Source: Archangium lipolyticum (GTDB taxonomy: Bacteria; Myxococcota; Myxococcia; Myxococcales; Myxococcaceae). From it: DNA of 64,000 bases. The notes below the pieces were generated by a model. That model was not told the DNA's origin. It saw only the letters and a list, made by a program, of their open reading frames with translations, and did no database searches. Shown in pieces: positions 62,309 to 64,000 of the stretch. Within the stretch, counting starts at the first letter, position 1. Every line of letters starts with the position of its first letter. The translations under genes and the position numbers were made by a program. The stretch is from the NCBI RefSeq assembly GCF_024623785.1, contig NZ_JANKBZ010000032.1:1-64000 (forward strand), given 5' to 3'.

Positions 62309-64000
62309 TTGCATTGTCCGAGCTGCCGCGCTGACGCCGGTGATGTTTCCAAATATTGCCCCGCCTGCGGCGCCACGCTCGCCCGCGGGGAGGCGGACGA
62401 GTACATCGGACGCACCATCGCCCAGAAGTACCAGGTCGAGGCCCTCATCGGTGAGGGTGGGATGGGCAAGGTGTACCGTGCCCGTCAGGTCGCCCTGGAC
62501 AAGCTGGTGGTGCTCAAGGTGCTGCGTCACACCCTGCTGGGGGATGACCGGACCGTGGCCCGCTTCAAGCGCGAGGCCAAGGCCGCCAGCCGCCTCAACC
62601 ACCCCAACTCCATCAGCATCCTCGACTTCGGCGTGACAGAGGACGGCGCCCTCTTCATCGCCATGGAGTTCGTGCCGGGGCAGGACCTGCACACCGTCCT
62701 GAGCAAGGACGGCCCGCTGCCCGAGCCGCGCGTCATCCGCATCGTCAGCCAGGTACTCTCCGCCCTCTACGACGCGCACGCCGCCGGCGTCATCCACCGG
62801 GATCTCAAGCCCGAGAACATCATGGTGGAGCAGCGCCGCAACGAGCCGGACTTCGTGAAGGTGCTCGACTTCGGCATCGCGAAGATCCAGGACGGCGAGG
62901 ACGGCCCGACGCTCACCCGCACCGGCTTCGTCTGCGGCACCCCCGAGTACATGTCTCCCGAGCAGGCCCGCGGCGCCACGTTGGATCACCGCTCGGACCT
63001 GTACGCCGTGGGCGTCATCCTCTACCAGCTCATCTCTGGCCGGCTCCCCTTCGAGTCCGACTCCGCGGTGGGTTACGCCACCAAGCACCTCACCGAGGAG
63101 CCCGTCCCTCCGTCGCGCAAGCGCCCGGAGATCCGCGTCTCCCAGGCCATGGAGCGGCTCATCATGCGGGCCCTCTCCAAGAGCCCGGATGACCGGCCGC
63201 AGGACGCGGAGGCCTTCAAGGCCGAGCTGCTCGCGGTGGAGAAGGAGCGGGAGCGAGAGCCGCGAGAGCGCCGCTCCAACGTGGCGGCCACCGGCCGGCG
63301 CACGGCGGCGGCCTCGGCGGGGGTGTTCGCCCCGCTGCCTCGCCGGGCTACGCCTCCTCCCAGCGGGGTGAGCACGGAGATCACCGATCCGTGGGGGAAA
63401 AACGAGTCCGACGCCACCGTGCGCGCCATGCCCGAGCGCATGCAGCCCGGTGCCGCCATGGCCCGCATGTCCCAGGAGCGCACGCAGCTCGCTCCCCCGA
63501 GCCGGCCCGCGCCGGAGCGGGAGCGGGAGCGCCCGCCGCCGGCCCTGGCGCACGCGCCCGTGCGCTTGGCCACCGAGAAGCTCCCCACCGAGCGCTCGGC
63601 CACCGAGAGACTCCCACCCGTCGAGCGGGCCCCGGCGGCCACCGTCAACCATGCCCTGGCCAACGACAAGACCGAGGCCATCGTGGCCACCATTCCCGAC
63701 CCCGGGGGCGGGTTCGGTTTCCTCAAGGCCTTCGTGCTCACGCTGGCGCTGGGGACGCTCGGCCTGGCCGGCTACTGGTTCTACACGAGCTGGCGCAACC
63801 AGGCGACGAAGGAGCCCTTCGTTCCCCCGGTGAACGCGCCCATCCCCGGCCGCGAGGGGGGCGCCTTCGTGCCCGATCCCTCCATGCCCCTGTACGAGCA
63901 GCAGATCCCCAAGGATCCGCGCAACCTCGGGGAGGCGCAGCGGCGGCAGCAGGCGGGGTACGACGCCTACAAGAACAAGAACCTGGATCTGGCCGCCACC
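62309..64000 (+). CDS. Hanks-type serine/threonine kinase (3' end outside window)
   Basis: Open to the window end (564 codons so far). I place the start at TTG 62309 because the frame then begins LHCPSCRADAG, KYCPACGATLARGEADEY, a zinc ribbon, and no ATG is available. Kinase landmarks: IGEGGMGKVYRARQ (glycine loop), VVLKVLR (Lys), HRDLKPENIM (catalytic loop), KVLDFGIAK (DFG) and GTPEYMSPEQARG. A Pro/Arg/Glu-rich linker (about 300-440) precedes one membrane helix (FLKAFVLTLALGTLGLAGYW, about residue 475), so the C-terminus is probably outside the cytoplasm. Confidence 0.85.
   Translation, partial: MHCPSCRADAGDVSKYCPACGATLARGEADEYIGRTIAQKYQVEALIGEGGMGKVYRARQVALDKLVVLKVLRHTLLGDDRTVARFKREAKAASRLNHPNSISILDFGVTEDGALFIAMEFVPGQDLHTVLSKDGPLPEPRVIRIVSQVLSALYDAHAAGVIHRDLKPENIMVEQRRNEPDFVKVLDFGIAKIQDGEDGPTLTRTGFVCGTPEYMSPEQARGATLDHRSDLYAVGVILYQLISGRLPFESDSAVGYATKHLTEEPVPPSRKRPEIRVSQAMERLIMRALSKSPDDRPQDAEAFKAELLAVEKEREREPRERRSNVAATGRRTAAASAGVFAPLPRRATPPPSGVSTEITDPWGKNESDATVRAMPERMQPGAAMARMSQERTQLAPPSRPAPERERERPPPALAHAPVRLATEKLPTERSATERLPPVERAPAATVNHALANDKTEAIVATIPDPGGGFGFLKAFVLTLALGTLGLAGYWFYTSWRNQATKEPFVPPVNAPIPGREGGAFVPDPSMPLYEQQIPKDPRNLGEAQRRQQAGYDAYKNKNLDLAAT

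Overview
The window looks like a chromosomal segment from a GC-rich myxobacterium, most likely suborder Cystobacterineae (Archangium/Cystobacter-like; inferred). Supporting lineage markers are DUF2381 and DUF2378 family proteins, Kelch/Ig-like lipoproteins, FHA proteins, a Hanks-type kinase with an N-terminal zinc ribbon, and two SitA-like lipoprotein toxin loci. Two layouts meet here: an accessory, heavily rearranged left and middle part (1 to about 46.6 kb) and a conserved housekeeping right part (46.6 to 64 kb).

1-14.7 kb is a patchwork of acquired metabolic genes and gene debris: an intradiol dioxygenase, a LysR regulator divergent from an azoreductase, a GH30/GH62 xylan-degrading pair behind a near-perfect lac-type operator, an amidohydrolase, a PEP mutase/isocitrate lyase-like enzyme, an alginate-lyase-like lipoprotein, and an NmrA/TetR divergent pair. 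Between them lie fragments of Tag, a ricin-type lectin, an alpha/beta hydrolase, LysR, DHFR and zf-HC2 genes, several of them fused to tails of IS91-family transposases.

15-21.4 kb holds a SitA-like lipoprotein toxin with an HNH-type tip and its Imm21-like immunity gene, a tmRNA-3'-end-like site with terminator, and a full-length hrpA.

21.45-46.64 kb is bounded on both sides by the same junction: an integrase 3' remnant joined to a tRNA-Glu 3' end. It behaves like an island at tRNA-Glu. Cargo, left to right: a DUF2381/lipoprotein pair; two lower-GC genes with HEPN-like RxxxxH motifs; an intact IS66 element with 8-bp target duplication; two small elements with terminal inverted repeats; an NRPS carrier-domain fragment; a Kelch lipoprotein; a RAYT remnant; a 1.48-kb duplicate of the hrpA 5' end; a truncated serine recombinase; a 1769-residue STAND NTPase with an N-terminal PD-(D/E)XK-like nuclease, followed by a 306-residue partner; and a second SitA-like toxin/immunity cassette between two IS91-type 3' ends. 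It reads as a mixed defence and kin-discrimination island.

46.6-64 kb is core genome: tRNA-Glu and tRNA-Lys, greB, phoH, a DUF493 gene, a methyltransferase, a diacylglycerol-kinase-like gene, dnaK, a DCC-family gene, a MoxR AAA+/VWA/PspA-like operon, a diadenylate cyclase, a DksA-type regulator, an FHA protein and a 3'-truncated serine/threonine kinase. REP-type palindromes sit between these genes. No rRNA operon or CRISPR array was seen.
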